From: Acinetobacter sp. 10FS3-1
GTDB lineage: Bacteria; Pseudomonadota; Gammaproteobacteria; Pseudomonadales; Moraxellaceae
Length of the DNA: 64,000 nt
NCBI RefSeq assembly: GCF_013343215.1
Contig: NZ_CP039143.1
Span: 2,418,001 to 2,482,000 of the forward strand
Reading direction: 5' to 3'
Shown here: in pieces, positions 31,758 to 41,894 of the stretch
Position numbering within the stretch: position 1 is the first letter of the stretch
How the letters are laid out: each line of letters starts with the position of its first letter
Position numbers and translations under genes: made by a program
Notes under the pieces: model-generated
The model's database searches: none
What the model was told of the DNA's origin: nothing
What the model saw: only the letters and a program-made list of their open reading frames with translations

Positions 31758-33278
31758 TTAATTAACAAACTGTTCAGACTGAATCGAGAGATCAATGTCC
31801 CAATTTTTAAACTGCAGCTGTTCATCATGCAGCTCAGCGATTAGCAATGGCCACTGTTTGGCATCACCGGAAATACTGAGCTGCCATTGTTGCGTATTTT
31901 TTGCCTTGAGTTCAATGGCAGGAAGCATCTCATCACTGCGGCTGTGATTGACCAAAACCGCCAGACGAAGCAGCAAACACAAGTATAAAAGTTTAGATCC
32001 GCCCACTTTCATCACATCAATCTTGGCATCAGTGCGCAATTTGCGACGATGGTGCGCGACTAAATGTGACAAATAGTTCTGGTCGATTTGGGAAAAACCG
32101 GCAATGTCGGAGTGCTGCAACAAATAGGCACCATGACGCTGATAACCACTATGGCTGATTGCCAGACCAATTTCATGCAAATAGGCAGCCCGGCGCAACA
32201 GGTCACTGTCATCACTGTTCAGTCCAAGCTGTTCAGCCATATCATCAAACATTTTTTGTGCAGTTTGCACTACACGCTCTGCCTGTTTGCTGTCGGCACT
32301 ATAACGTCCAATCAGGGCATGTACCGAACGGTCTCGAATATCTTCATGCTTAAAACGGCCCAACAGGTCATACATGACCCCTTCACGTAATGCACCATCA
32401 GAATAGGTTAGATAACGAACATTCAGGACATCAAAAACGGCATAAAGAATAGCAATACCTGCCGGCAGAACTGCACGGCGATCCTCTTTAAGTCCTTCAA
32501 ATTCCATTTCAGAGACATGTTTGTATTTCAGCAGCTTGTCTTTCAGTTTTTCTAGACCTTCGCGGGTAAGCTGTTCCTTATCATTGCTCCAGCCCATGTT
32601 CACACAGATCTGGCGACAGGCTTTAATCGTACCGCTTGAGCCAACTACCGCATCCCAACCTGCTGCCTTATAGGTATTGGCAATACCAGAAATTTCTTTA
32701 CGTGCTGCAGTGACCGCCTTATCAAAAGCCTTGCTACTGATTTGACCTTCAGGGAAATAAGCTTTGGTAAAAGCCACACAACCCATTTGCACCGACTCTG
32801 TATGAATCGGCTCAAATTCCTCACCAATAATCAGTTCGGTTGAACCACCACCAATATCCACCACCAGGCGGCGACCTGAATTTTCCATGGTGTGTGACAC
32901 ACCCAGATAAATGAGACGAGCTTCTTCTCGCCCTGCAATAATTTCTATCGGCTTAGGCAGAATTTCAGCCGCTTTTTGAATAAATTCATCCCCGTTTTTA
33001 GCCTGGCGTAGCGCATTGGTTGCCACGATTCTTAAACGGTTGGGCTGCACGGCCCCCAAACGTCCCACAAAACGTGCCAGACATGCCAGACCGCGCTGCT
33101 GTGCTGCCTCAGTTAAATTCTTATTTTCATCCAGCCCTGCAGCCAGCTGAACCTTTTCTGACATTGATACGACTTTTTTAACTTCGCCATGATCCACACG
33201 GGCAATCGCCAAATGAAAGCTGTTTGATCCCATATCGATGGCTGCAAGTAGCTCTTCATCAATCAAAAAATCAGACAT
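31758..33278 (-). CDS. ppx: Exopolyphosphatase
   Basis: Ppx removes terminal phosphates from polyphosphate; relatives also hydrolyse pppGpp. The 506-residue product has the ASKHA-fold phosphate loops IDMGSNSFHL (about 14-23) and VVDIGGGSTELIIG (about 142-155), with the catalytic Glu near 121. An HD-like C-terminal domain (YLHEIGLAISHSGYQRH) follows. ATG 33278 has AAAGG upstream; a TTG at 33290 is less likely. It heads a likely operon, with accA 31 bases downstream. Confidence 0.93.
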   Translation of the reverse strand: MSDFLIDEELLAAIDMGSNSFHLAIARVDHGEVKKVVSMSEKVQLAAGLDENKNLTEAAQQRGLACLARFVGRLGAVQPNRLRIVATNALRQAKNGDEFIQKAAEILPKPIEIIAGREEARLIYLGVSHTMENSGRRLVVDIGGGSTELIIGEEFEPIHTESVQMGCVAFTKAYFPEGQISSKAFDKAVTAARKEISGIANTYKAAGWDAVVGSSGTIKACRQICVNMGWSNDKEQLTREGLEKLKDKLLKYKHVSEMEFEGLKEDRRAVLPAGIAILYAVFDVLNVRYLTYSDGALREGVMYDLLGRFKHEDIRDRSVHALIGRYSADSKQAERVVQTAQKMFDDMAEQLGLNSDDSDLLRRAAYLHEIGLAISHSGYQRHGAYLLQHSDIAGFSQIDQNYLSHLVAHHRRKLRTDAKIDVMKVGGSKLLYLCLLLRLAVLVNHSRSDEMLPAIELKAKNTQQWQLSISGDAKQWPLLIAELHDEQLQFKNWDIDLSIQSEQFVN

Positions 33279-33399
33279 TTCAGAAATCAACCTTTTACAA
33301 ATTGTGCCTAGAGTAATTCACAACCATGCAATTTAAAAGCCATTTAACAGCACAATTTCGCGTAATTATTTTTTCATTTATATGTCAATTGCATGACAC

Positions 33400-33421
33400 G
33401 ATGATGACTATCGTCATCATC
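33400..33421. promoter_or_regulatory. Inverted repeat between ppx and trxA
   Basis: GATGATGAC and GTCATCATC are perfect 9-base arms around TATC. There is no T run, and it lies in the divergent promoter region, so it may be an operator for ppx or trxA. Confidence 0.4.
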
Positions 33422-33537
33422 CATTGGACAAAACACGATTTAAGCTTCAAAATTTACAGATTCCCCTACATTGTTAAAGAAGGCTATGTAATACTAAGAA
33501 ATATAGTCATCTTTAAAAATTATTTCTGGAGCCTTTC

Positions 33538-33864
33538 ATGTCTGGCAACATTGTAAATACTACTGACGCAAACTTCGAAGCAGACGTTCTTCAATCAGAT
33601 ATTCCTGTACTAGTAGACTTCTGGGCAGGCTGGTGTGCACCATGTAAAGCCATTGCCCCTGTACTTGAAGTCCTTGCAGATGAATACCAAGGCAAAGTAA
33701 AAATTGTCAAAGTAGATGTGACGGCTTGCGAACAAACTGCAGTAAATTTCAATATCCGCAACATTCCTGCACTGCTGATGTTTAAAGGCGGTGAAGTGAT
33801 TGCGACTCAAGTAGGTGCAGCGCCAAAATCAAAATTGACTGCATTTATTGATGAAAATATCTAA
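33538..33864 (+). CDS. trxA: Thioredoxin
   Basis: This 108-residue protein has the thioredoxin fold with active site C33 and C36 in WAGWCAPCKAIAP, the cis-Pro in NIRNIPALLMF and normal length. The residue between the cysteines is Ala-Pro rather than the usual Gly-Pro. This should still be a disulfide reductase, although the redox potential might shift. It starts 7 bases after TGGAGC. A strong terminator separates it from rho, as in many bacteria where trxA precedes rho. Confidence 0.95.
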   Translation: MSGNIVNTTDANFEADVLQSDIPVLVDFWAGWCAPCKAIAPVLEVLADEYQGKVKIVKVDVTACEQTAVNFNIRNIPALLMFKGGEVIATQVGAAPKSKLTAFIDENI

Positions 33865-33883
33865 GCATATCCAATTCAAATTA

Positions 33884-33915
33884 AAATACGCGACAAATCG
33901 CCGCGTATTTTTTTC
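33884..33915 (+). terminator. trxA terminator
   Basis: AAATACGCG and CGCGTATTT pair around ACAAATCGC and run into TTTTTTTCG. Confidence 0.85.
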
Positions 33916-34186
33916 GACTATAAATTGACAAAAAGCGGTTTCTCTCTTATATTTCTAACTCAAGAGATAAAGGATGCTAAATCCTGCCAATTTCTTAAAA
34001 GATACATTACATAAGATGCCGCTCGGCAATAGAAATTGTTTTTCACGTTTCTCTTTCAAACAATCAAACAGATCTCTGAATTGTTCTTCTACAAATTCAA
34101 TTACTTTCGTTTGAATGCTTGTATGCGGCCAAATCTTACTCCCTTTCTAACCTGTACCTCAGAACTTTGATTCTATCTGACTACCT
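33916..34186 (+). promoter_or_regulatory. rho leader region
   Basis: About 270 bases without a gene separate the trxA terminator from rho. The stretch contains a long C/T-rich, G-poor segment (about 34040-34180, with TCTCTTTCAAACAATC and CCCTTTCTAACCTG). Such unstructured pyrimidine-rich RNA is what Rho binds, and rho is autoregulated in E. coli by premature termination in its leader. Autoregulation here is inferred. Confidence 0.4.
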
Positions 34187-35455
34187 ATGAATTTAACCGA
34201 ACTCAAGAAAAAACCGATTGGCGAACTCATCAAGATTGCCGAGTTTATGGGCCTTGAAGGTATGGCGCGTAACCGCAAGCAAGACATTATTTTTGCCATC
34301 TTAAAACGTCATGCAATGAATGGCGAAGAGATTTTTGGTGATGGCGTTCTAGAAATTTTGTCAGATGGATTTGGCTTCTTACGCTCTGCCGCAGGCTCTT
34401 ATCTGGCAGGTCCTGACGATATTTATGTCAGCCCTTCACAAATCCGTCGTTTTAACCTGCGTACTGGCGATACAATTACCGGCACAATTCGTCCGCCTAA
34501 AGAAGGTGAACGTTATTTTGCTCTGCTCAAAGTCAACCAGATTAACTACGATACGCCAGAAAACTCGCGTAATAAGATCCTATTTGAAAACCTGACCCCA
34601 CTTTTTCCAACTGAACAGCTGATCATGGAACTAGGCAATGGTACAACTGAAGATTTGACTGCACGTGTAGTCGATCTGGTTGCACCGATTGGTAAAGGTC
34701 AACGTTCGATTATTGTAGCGCCGCCAAAAGCAGGTAAAACCATGCTGCTACAAAATATCGCCCAGTCTATTATCCGCAATAACCCGGAAGTTTTCCTGAT
34801 TGTACTTTTAATTGACGAACGTCCTGAAGAAGTTACTGAAATGGAACGTACTGTTCGCGGTGAAGTGGTGGCTTCGACCTTTGACGAATCACCGGCCCGT
34901 CACGTTCAGGTAGCCGAAATGGTCATTGAAAAAGCCAAACGTCTGGTGGAACATAAAAAAGATGTTGTGATTCTGCTTGACTCAATCACACGTCTGGCGC
35001 GTGCTTATAACACTGTGATTCCTTCCTCTGGTAAGGTGCTCACAGGTGGTGTTGATGCTCACGCGCTGGAGCGTCCAAAGCGTTTCTTTGGGGCGGCACG
35101 TAATATCGAAGAAGGCGGTTCATTGACTATCATCTCGACTGCGCTGATTGAAACCGGTAGCAAGATGGATGAAGTGATTTACGAGGAATTCAAAGGTACA
35201 GGCAACCAAGAAATTACCCTGGATCGCCGTATTGCAGAAAAACGTGTGTTCCCTGCCATGAATATCAAGAAATCAGGCACGCGTCGTGAAGAGCGCCTGA
35301 TGTCCGAAGATAATCTGCGTAAAGTCTGGATTCTGCGTAAATTACTCCACACCCAGGATGAACTGGTAGCCATGGAATTCTTACTGGATCGGATGAAAGA
35401 AACCAAGACCAATGATGAGTTCTTTGACCAGATGAAACGTAAAGCATCTAATTAA
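34187..35455 (+). CDS. rho: Transcription termination factor Rho
   Basis: Rho is the hexameric RNA helicase that terminates transcription. The 422-residue product has the N-terminal helical domain ([19 protein letters not shown]). The cold-shock-like RNA-binding domain ([25 protein letters not shown], abbreviated, about 62-85) follows. The ATPase core has Walker A APPKAGKT at about 178-185 and [13 protein letters not shown] at about 264. No insertion is seen. It is monocistronic and ends at a strong terminator. Confidence 0.98.
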   Translation: MNLTELKKKPIGELIKIAEFMGLEGMARNRKQDIIFAILKRHAMNGEEIFGDGVLEILSDGFGFLRSAAGSYLAGPDDIYVSPSQIRRFNLRTGDTITGTIRPPKEGERYFALLKVNQINYDTPENSRNKILFENLTPLFPTEQLIMELGNGTTEDLTARVVDLVAPIGKGQRSIIVAPPKAGKTMLLQNIAQSIIRNNPEVFLIVLLIDERPEEVTEMERTVRGEVVASTFDESPARHVQVAEMVIEKAKRLVEHKKDVVILLDSITRLARAYNTVIPSSGKVLTGGVDAHALERPKRFFGAARNIEEGGSLTIISTALIETGSKMDEVIYEEFKGTGNQEITLDRRIAEKRVFPAMNIKKSGTRREERLMSEDNLRKVWILRKLLHTQDELVAMEFLLDRMKETKTNDEFFDQMKRKASN

Positions 35456-35468
35456 TATTAATCATCAC

Positions 35469-35499
35469 ATAAAAGGCCACCTATTCGGTGGCCTTTTAT
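35469..35499 (+). terminator. rho terminator
   Basis: ATAAAAGGCCACC and GGTGGCCTTTTAT form a perfect 13-base stem around TATTC. Confidence 0.9.
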
Positions 35500-35861
35500 G
35501 GTTGACAAGCCTTACACTTTGAAACAATATGCATGAAATCATGTAAACTTATTTTTAAGATTTTGATTAATAAAATAAATAAAACAAAGTAATCAGAAAC
35601 TTAAAAAACAAAACCTGCCTTTCTCCAATCCTAATCTTTCAATTAATTGTTATTTTCTGTTAAAAAACTCTTCATTTTTATCATTTTTCTACATTTTTAA
35701 CGGTTTAGCCAGTAGCAATTCAAAATCCACGGTGATAGCATATTTACAGACCAGTTAGACTGCTCCTGCGTTGTTAGTCCCTGACAAAATTAGGAATAAT
35801 AAAAGCATATTACAGCCTAACTCCGGTTTTTTTTAATCTCATTTTTTTAGAGAGTGATGCC
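35500..35861 (+). other. Upstream region of the alanine-rich lipoprotein gene
   Basis: An AT-rich stretch of about 360 bases without a gene. It holds several runs of T and A and no clear consensus promoter. The ribosome site AGAGAG lies at 35850-35855. The unusual length suggests a long leader or a distant promoter, but I cannot place either. Confidence 0.35.
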
Positions 35862-36146
35862 ATGTTATTCAAAAAAATCGCTATTGCTGCTGCAGTTGCT
35901 ACTACTTTAGCTTTCGTTGGTTGTGCTAAAAAAGCTGACGACGCTGCTACTGACGCCAACCAAGCTGCTTCTGAAGCTGTAGAAGCTGCTTCTGAAGCTG
36001 AAGCTGCTGCTGATGCTGCTGCTGTAGAAGCTACTTCTGAAGTTGCTACTACTGAAGCTGCTGCTTCTGAAGCTGACGCTGCTGCTGCTGTTGCTGTTGA
36101 CGCTGCTGCTGATGCAACTGCTGCTTCTGAAGCTGCTGCTCAATAA
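35862..36146 (+). CDS. Alanine-rich small lipoprotein
   Basis: The 94-residue precursor has a lipoprotein signal with lipobox LAFVGC, so the lipid-linked Cys is residue 21. The mature part is almost only Ala, Glu, Asp, Ser, Thr and Val in heptad-like repeats (AASEAVEAASEAEAAAD), with no aromatic residue, which favours a long negatively charged helix. It is built like Lpp or KGG-type envelope spacers but lacks the C-terminal Lys used for peptidoglycan linkage. Function unknown; abundant expression is likely given the strong terminator. Confidence 0.8.
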   Translation: MLFKKIAIAAAVATTLAFVGCAKKADDAATDANQAASEAVEAASEAEAAADAAAVEATSEVATTEAAASEADAAAAVAVDAAADATAASEAAAQ

Positions 36147-36163
36147 TCATTACGATTATTCAG

Positions 36164-36200
36164 TACAAAAAAAGAGAGCCATTGGCTCTCTTTTTTTGTA
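36164..36200. terminator. Bidirectional terminator after the lipoprotein gene
   Basis: ACAAAAAAAGAGAGCC and GGCTCTCTTTTTTTGT form a perfect 16-base stem around ATT, with T runs on both strands. Confidence 0.9.
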
Positions 36201-36226
36201 GCTATAAAAATCTGAATTTTTATAGC
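36201..36226. repeat. Second hairpin between the lipoprotein gene and ihfA
   Basis: GCTATAAAAAT and ATTTTTATAGC form a perfect 11-base stem around CTGA directly after the previous terminator. It may be a back-up stop on either strand. Confidence 0.6.
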
Positions 36227-36237
36227 TTATTATTCAA

Positions 36238-36263
36238 AGAAAAAAGCAGATCAATTGATCTGC
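36238..36263 (-). terminator. ihfA terminator overlapping its stop codon
   Basis: On the minus strand GCAGATC-AATT-GATCTGC is followed by TTTTTTC. The ihfA stop TGA lies within the hairpin, so the last codons of the gene are part of its terminator. Confidence 0.75.
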
Positions 36264-36547
36264 TCATTCCCTACGCGTTGACGGAATTTCTGTCCGGCGC
36301 GGAAGGTAACGACACGGCGTGCAGAAATTGGAATTTCTTCCCCGGTTTTAGGATTACGACCTGGACGTTGACGTTTGTCACGTAACTCAAAGTTCCCAAA
36401 ACCTGATAATTTGACCTGCTCGCCTGAGATTAGTGCTTGGCTAATCTCATCAAAAAACAACTCGACCATTTGTTTAGCTTCACGACGGTTTAAACTCGTG
36501 AGCTCACTTAAATGATCAGCCATTTCTGCTTTTGTTAATGCTGTCAT
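36251..36547 (-). CDS. ihfA: Integration host factor alpha subunit
   Basis: IHF bends DNA sharply at specific sites and acts in recombination, replication and transcription. The 98-residue product has the IHF/HU fold with [27 protein letters not shown] (abbreviated, about 45-72), including the Pro-tipped DNA-intercalating arm RPGRNPKTG. Its ATG overlaps the pheT stop as ATGA, the same coupling as in E. coli. Confidence 0.96.
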   Translation of the reverse strand: MTALTKAEMADHLSELTSLNRREAKQMVELFFDEISQALISGEQVKLSGFGNFELRDKRQRPGRNPKTGEEIPISARRVVTFRAGQKFRQRVGNEQIN

Positions 36548-38925
36548 GAAGCCCTCAATGTCGCTTGATAAGTGTTTTCCAACACTTGAACGATATTATC
36601 CATACCTGATTTAATTTCAGCATCTTCCAGTGTACGGCTTGAATGCTGCCAGAGAAGTGCAAATGCCAGTGAGCGTTTCCCTTCCTCTACTCCTTGTCCA
36701 GTATACACATCGAATAGCCATGTCGAGTCTAAAAGCTCTCCACCTGTTTTTTCGATAAGTCCCTGAATTTCGCTAACATTAATCTTATCACTAATTAAAA
36801 GCGCAATATCACGTCGAACCGACGGAAAACGTGATAATTCTGTAAAATTAGATACATAAGTTTGCAAAACAGCGTTTTGATCCAGTTCAGCGACCCAAGT
36901 CGTTGTTAAATCCAGTTCATCTTCAAGTGAAGGGTGTAAACGCCCCAAATAACCTATTGATTCATTATTCACGAGAATTTCCGCGGATTGACCAGGATGC
37001 AACCAGGCACGTTCAGAACGTACATATTCCACTTTCAAGCGTGCAGCAGCCAGAATTTCTTCTACATCGCCTTTAAAATCGAAGAAATCCATCGCTTGTG
37101 GTTTTGCATGCCAGCTTTCCGCAGTGCGTGAACCTGTGGCAATCAGGGCAAAGGTTGGAATCTGTTTAAGATCATGAATTGAGGCAGCATGTTGATAGTC
37201 AAAGCGTAAACCCAATTCAAAGAAACGGACACGGCTCTGCTGACGGTTGGTATTGTACTGCACACAAGGGATCAGACTAGACAATAAGGTAGAACGCATC
37301 ACCGCCAAATCACTAGAGATTGGGTTAGCCAATGCCAATGGATTAACCGCAGGATTTAACTGCTTTTCAAGTTTCAGATCAGCAAAGCTAAAACTGATCG
37401 CTTCTTGGTAACCCAAAGTCACCGCTGTCTGACGCAATTGTGCGGTTTCAAACTGATCCTGATATTTTGCAAGTTTGGCTTCAAGTACTGGCAAGCTGAT
37501 CTGAATATTGTCATAGCCGTGAATACGCGCCACTTCTTCAATCAGGTCTTGATAAATCGCCATATCATAACGGTGTGATGGCGGAACAACGGACCATTGC
37601 CCTTCTGCCTTGACCGTCACCTCACAGCCCAGACGCATTAATGCATCGCGAATAAAGCCAGACTCAATACTATAACCCAGCAATTGGTCTACTTGTGCCT
37701 GTTCAAGTTCAATCGCTTCGCGCGTTGGCAATGCTGCTGGATTTTCAGCCACAACAATTGGTCCAAATTCACCGCCAGCCAGCTCAGCAATCAATTGTGA
37801 AGCACGGTGCATAGCCAGCATTGGCAGTTCAAAATCGACCCCACGCTCATAACGCTGCGAGGCATCTGTATGCAGACCAAAACGGCGCGCACGCCCAGCA
37901 ATATACAGCGGAGCAAAGAAGGCTGATTCCAGGAAAATTTCTGTTGTTTCATCGGTAACTGATGAAGACAAGCCTCCCATAATACCAGCAATGGCCAATG
38001 CTTTTTCATCATCTGCAATCACCATGACATCATCTTGCAGCTCGACGTCCTGTTCGTTTAGCAATACAAGCTTTTCACCTGCTGTTGCCTGACGAACCTG
38101 GACAGAACCCTGAACTTTACCGCCATCAAAAGCATGAAGAGGTTGACCCAACTCCATCAGGACATAGTTGGTAATATCCACCAGAATGCTGTGCTGACGA
38201 ATGCCTGAACGTACCAGAGCACGCTCCATCCATTCTGGTGTTGGCGCTTTGGTATTTACATTCTTGATCACACGACCCAAGTAACGTGGGCAACCTTCAG
38301 TTGAGACAACGACTTTCTTCTCATCATTAATCGTTGCAGCAACTTCCTTGATTTCCGGTACAGTTACTGGCAGCTGGTTGATGACCCCGATTTCACGTGC
38401 AATACCACGAATGCTAAAACAGTCACCCCGGTTTGGCGTGATACTGATGTCAATCACATGGTCATCCAGATCCAGATATTCACGGATATTGACACCGACA
38501 GGAGCATCATCCGGTAACTCTAAAAGACCGTCAATTTTGTCTTCCAGATCAATTTCAGAAGCACCACATAGCATACCTTGTGATTCAACACCGCGCAGTT
38601 TGCCTTTTTTAATCTTGAAATCGCCTGGTAAAACCGCACCGATGGTTGCCACCGGTGCTTTCATGCCTGCGCGAACGTTGGGCGCACCGCATACGATTTG
38701 TAACGGTTCACCCGAACCAATATTTACTGTTGTTACCCGTAGGCGATCGGCATCTGGGTGCTGTTCTACTGTTAAAACCTCACCCACCACTACGCCTGTA
38801 AAGGGTTTTGCTGCTGGAGCCAACTCATCGACTTCCAGACCGAGCATTGTCAGTTGGTCAGATAATTTTTCGCTGTCGATGGCTGGGTTAACCCATGTGC
38901 GCAGCCAATTTTCGCTAATTTTCAT
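36544..38925 (-). CDS. pheT: Phenylalanyl-tRNA synthetase beta subunit
   Basis: PheT pairs with PheS to charge tRNA-Phe. The 793-residue product has, in order, the tRNA-binding EMAP-like domain ([20 protein letters not shown], about 44-63), the B3/B4 editing region ([18 protein letters not shown] near 160) and the B5 and catalytic-like core. The C-terminal FDX-ACB anticodon domain ([14 protein letters not shown]) comes last. Length is normal. The ihfA ATG overlaps its stop. Confidence 0.97.
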   Translation of the reverse strand: MKISENWLRTWVNPAIDSEKLSDQLTMLGLEVDELAPAAKPFTGVVVGEVLTVEQHPDADRLRVTTVNIGSGEPLQIVCGAPNVRAGMKAPVATIGAVLPGDFKIKKGKLRGVESQGMLCGASEIDLEDKIDGLLELPDDAPVGVNIREYLDLDDHVIDISITPNRGDCFSIRGIAREIGVINQLPVTVPEIKEVAATINDEKKVVVSTEGCPRYLGRVIKNVNTKAPTPEWMERALVRSGIRQHSILVDITNYVLMELGQPLHAFDGGKVQGSVQVRQATAGEKLVLLNEQDVELQDDVMVIADDEKALAIAGIMGGLSSSVTDETTEIFLESAFFAPLYIAGRARRFGLHTDASQRYERGVDFELPMLAMHRASQLIAELAGGEFGPIVVAENPAALPTREAIELEQAQVDQLLGYSIESGFIRDALMRLGCEVTVKAEGQWSVVPPSHRYDMAIYQDLIEEVARIHGYDNIQISLPVLEAKLAKYQDQFETAQLRQTAVTLGYQEAISFSFADLKLEKQLNPAVNPLALANPISSDLAVMRSTLLSSLIPCVQYNTNRQQSRVRFFELGLRFDYQHAASIHDLKQIPTFALIATGSRTAESWHAKPQAMDFFDFKGDVEEILAAARLKVEYVRSERAWLHPGQSAEILVNNESIGYLGRLHPSLEDELDLTTTWVAELDQNAVLQTYVSNFTELSRFPSVRRDIALLISDKINVSEIQGLIEKTGGELLDSTWLFDVYTGQGVEEGKRSLAFALLWQHSSRTLEDAEIKSGMDNIVQVLENTYQATLRAS

Positions 38926-38950
38926 TGATATAAAACCCGTAATTCAAATC

Positions 38951-39052
38951 TCTAGAATCCCCCTCTACCCCCCATTTTCCAAAGGGGGAGAACTCCATCT
39001 ATTTCGCGGAGTCCCTCTCCTTTTTAAAAGGAGAGGTTGGAGAGGATTATTA
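38951..39052. repeat. Palindromic interspersed repeat between pheS and pheT
   Basis: This 100-base gap contains two hairpins: CCCCC(A)TTT with AAAGGGGG (38969-38988) and CCTCTCCTTTT with AAAAGGAGAGG (39014-39036). The C/G-rich blocks (ATCCCCCTCTACCCCCC and GGAGAGGTTGGAGAGG) look like the dispersed repeat seen in intergenic DNA of many bacteria. Translated on the plus strand, such repeats give the tell-tale PLYPPFSKGG and LLFKRRGWRG. It is inside a transcribed operon. No gene is affected. Confidence 0.6.
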
Positions 39053-39059
39053 AAAAGTT

Positions 39060-40061
<1,002 letters not shown>

Positions 40062-40201
40062 TTAAAAAATTATTTTAAAAAACCCCATATTCTAACAGTT
40101 TTTAAAGACTTTGATGAAGAGACCTGTACAGGAAAATTAGATTGGCAGGATCAAATATAAAAAGTATAAGATATAAACAATATCAAAGAGATCAAATCAC
40201 T

Positions 40202-41224
40202 ATGGCACTCGATCAAATTTGGAAACAGCAACTGACCCTTGTGACTTATGGTAACGAGTTTCTGACTCAGGATCTTGGCTTTAGCCAGTGGCTGAATCAC
40301 TCCATTTTTAATCAGCACCATTTGACTTTTCGTGACCTGCTTTCACAGCATCTCTTGGCCCAACACTTTCAGATCTGGCTGGAAGGCTTAAAAAAACAGG
40401 GGGTTCACCGCTTGAGCCTGCACTCCTCACATTTACTGGAAGATGAAAAGAACCCCAATGCCAATGTCGAACTGGTGCCTTTCGCGCATGTGATTATCAG
40501 CCATGGAAAGCAGGAGAAAATGGCCTGGATGATTGGGAAGGAACTGGCAGAATGGTATAACGCAGATAATGACTATGAAGTCCCTCCTGCTCAGCAGTCT
40601 CCTTTGCGGCAGGAAACCTTCTGGGGTTATCAGTTAAATTCCAAATTGGCCAAACGCATTAATGCCGATCTGGAGGCACCAAACTGGGATGATATTCAGA
40701 CTTATACCGAACAGGAGCTGTTTCAAAATAGATGGGCCCAAGGTTTTACAGAGCCGACTTATAGCTTTTTGCCTTATTATGGCAGCATCCCGGCGTTGCA
40801 AGCTGATTCAAACACCCATCTAGCTTTAATCCCGACCAATTACTCAGCAGATTATGTCCATCAGACCCTTTATCGTCTAGAAGCCTTAAGTGATTTTATT
40901 GATAACCAGATTCAGCATCCTTATCATGCGGAGGGAGAGATTTTAAGCCCTGAACAGCAACTGGATTTACGCCATTTCTCGCAAAAGATTGATGATTTAA
41001 CTGCAAAATTTATTGTTAAAGTGGCGAATCACTACAAGACGGCTCAACTGAGCAGCAAAGCGACTCCTGATCCATTCGCTGGCATGACGACGGACAAACA
41101 TGTATCGGCAAGTTCTAAGGCACACAAACCGCAAGACCCAGGCAAGTCCAGTGCGACCAATGTATTAACTTTAATTATTATCACCGTGATTATCTGTCTG
41201 ATTGGCTACTATTTTGGCCTGTAG
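40202..41224 (+). CDS. Hypothetical protein with C-terminal membrane anchor
   Basis: The product has 340 residues from ATG 40202 (a TTG frame start at 40142 is less likely). Residues 1 to about 315 are soluble and rich in Gln, His and aromatic residues. A single helix at about 317-337 (VLTLIIITVIICLIGYYFGL) ends the protein, so it looks tail-anchored. I recognise no family. It sits between pheS and rplT on the opposite strand, in one of the breaks of the translation cluster. Its layout resembles the protein at 112-765 in topology only. Confidence 0.7.
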   Translation: MALDQIWKQQLTLVTYGNEFLTQDLGFSQWLNHSIFNQHHLTFRDLLSQHLLAQHFQIWLEGLKKQGVHRLSLHSSHLLEDEKNPNANVELVPFAHVIISHGKQEKMAWMIGKELAEWYNADNDYEVPPAQQSPLRQETFWGYQLNSKLAKRINADLEAPNWDDIQTYTEQELFQNRWAQGFTEPTYSFLPYYGSIPALQADSNTHLALIPTNYSADYVHQTLYRLEALSDFIDNQIQHPYHAEGEILSPEQQLDLRHFSQKIDDLTAKFIVKVANHYKTAQLSSKATPDPFAGMTTDKHVSASSKAHKPQDPGKSSATNVLTLIIITVIICLIGYYFGL

Positions 41225-41894
41225 TTTTGTTGATAGGGCTGCTATTCGACTCTGTTTTGTGCATTAAATTGTATCTTCAACTGTCGTGTTCCTTTAATGC
41301 AGAGCGCCCTAACATCTGTGAATTAAAGCAGATTTATAGAACGAGATGACAATTTAAAGGATGTTGGTATCAAACCTGAGACAATACAGGAGTACCCAGC
41401 TAAGCGAAAAAATCATCAGTTTCTTTTTGACTTTTTACAGGTATCCACCGGCTATACCCAGATTCGGGTAGATTCTTCATCTGCACATATTTTTTCCCGG
41501 TTTTTGCGGTGTGTACCAAGCATCCAGTAGACCATCGAATGCTATCCAAACATCCGCGACAAACTTTCCTAATTACTCGAATTAGACTATAAATTCTGTT
41601 GATGCCATGCCCGATGAAATACATGCTTAACAGAACAGTATAAATTTACTGAAAAGGGCAAATCCAGCCAAAATAGGTTATCCAACTCAATATAATGCAA
41701 GCCGATTTTATATACCAAAGCCCTGAAAAAATGATTTTCCCTGTAGCAGAGGTAGCAACAGCGTTAATTTTATTCATTTCAGCCATCATTTACAGTATGG
41801 CTCTCAAGTCATCTGATCAATGCATATCAGTTAAAGCCGCTGCACGTGCTTAGTCACTAATACGCGAAATGGCCGTCTCTACCCTAATTAATCT
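41225..41894. other. Gene-poor region
   Basis: About 670 bases. The minus-strand frame 41400-41624 (74 residues, ending SQKETDDFFA) has no ribosome site and matches nothing I know, so I do not call it. A TATAAT-like box lies at about 41688. A small frame at 41731-41853 is listed separately. No terminator for the 40202-41224 gene is obvious. The region may hold decayed sequence. Confidence 0.35.
41731..41853 (+). CDS. Possible small membrane protein
   Basis: ATG to TAG encodes 40 residues with one hydrophobic stretch (VATALILFISAIIYSMAL, about 8-25) followed by a short polar tail. The ribosome site is poor (CTGAAAAA before the ATG), so translation is uncertain. A single-helix small protein would look exactly like this, but so would chance. 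Confidence 0.25.
   Translation: MIFPVAEVATALILFISAIIYSMALKSSDQCISVKAAARA

Noticed and set aside
41400..41624. Minus-strand frame of 74 codons
   Set aside because: No ribosome site, no recognisable domain and no neighbour support. I left it as unannotated sequence.
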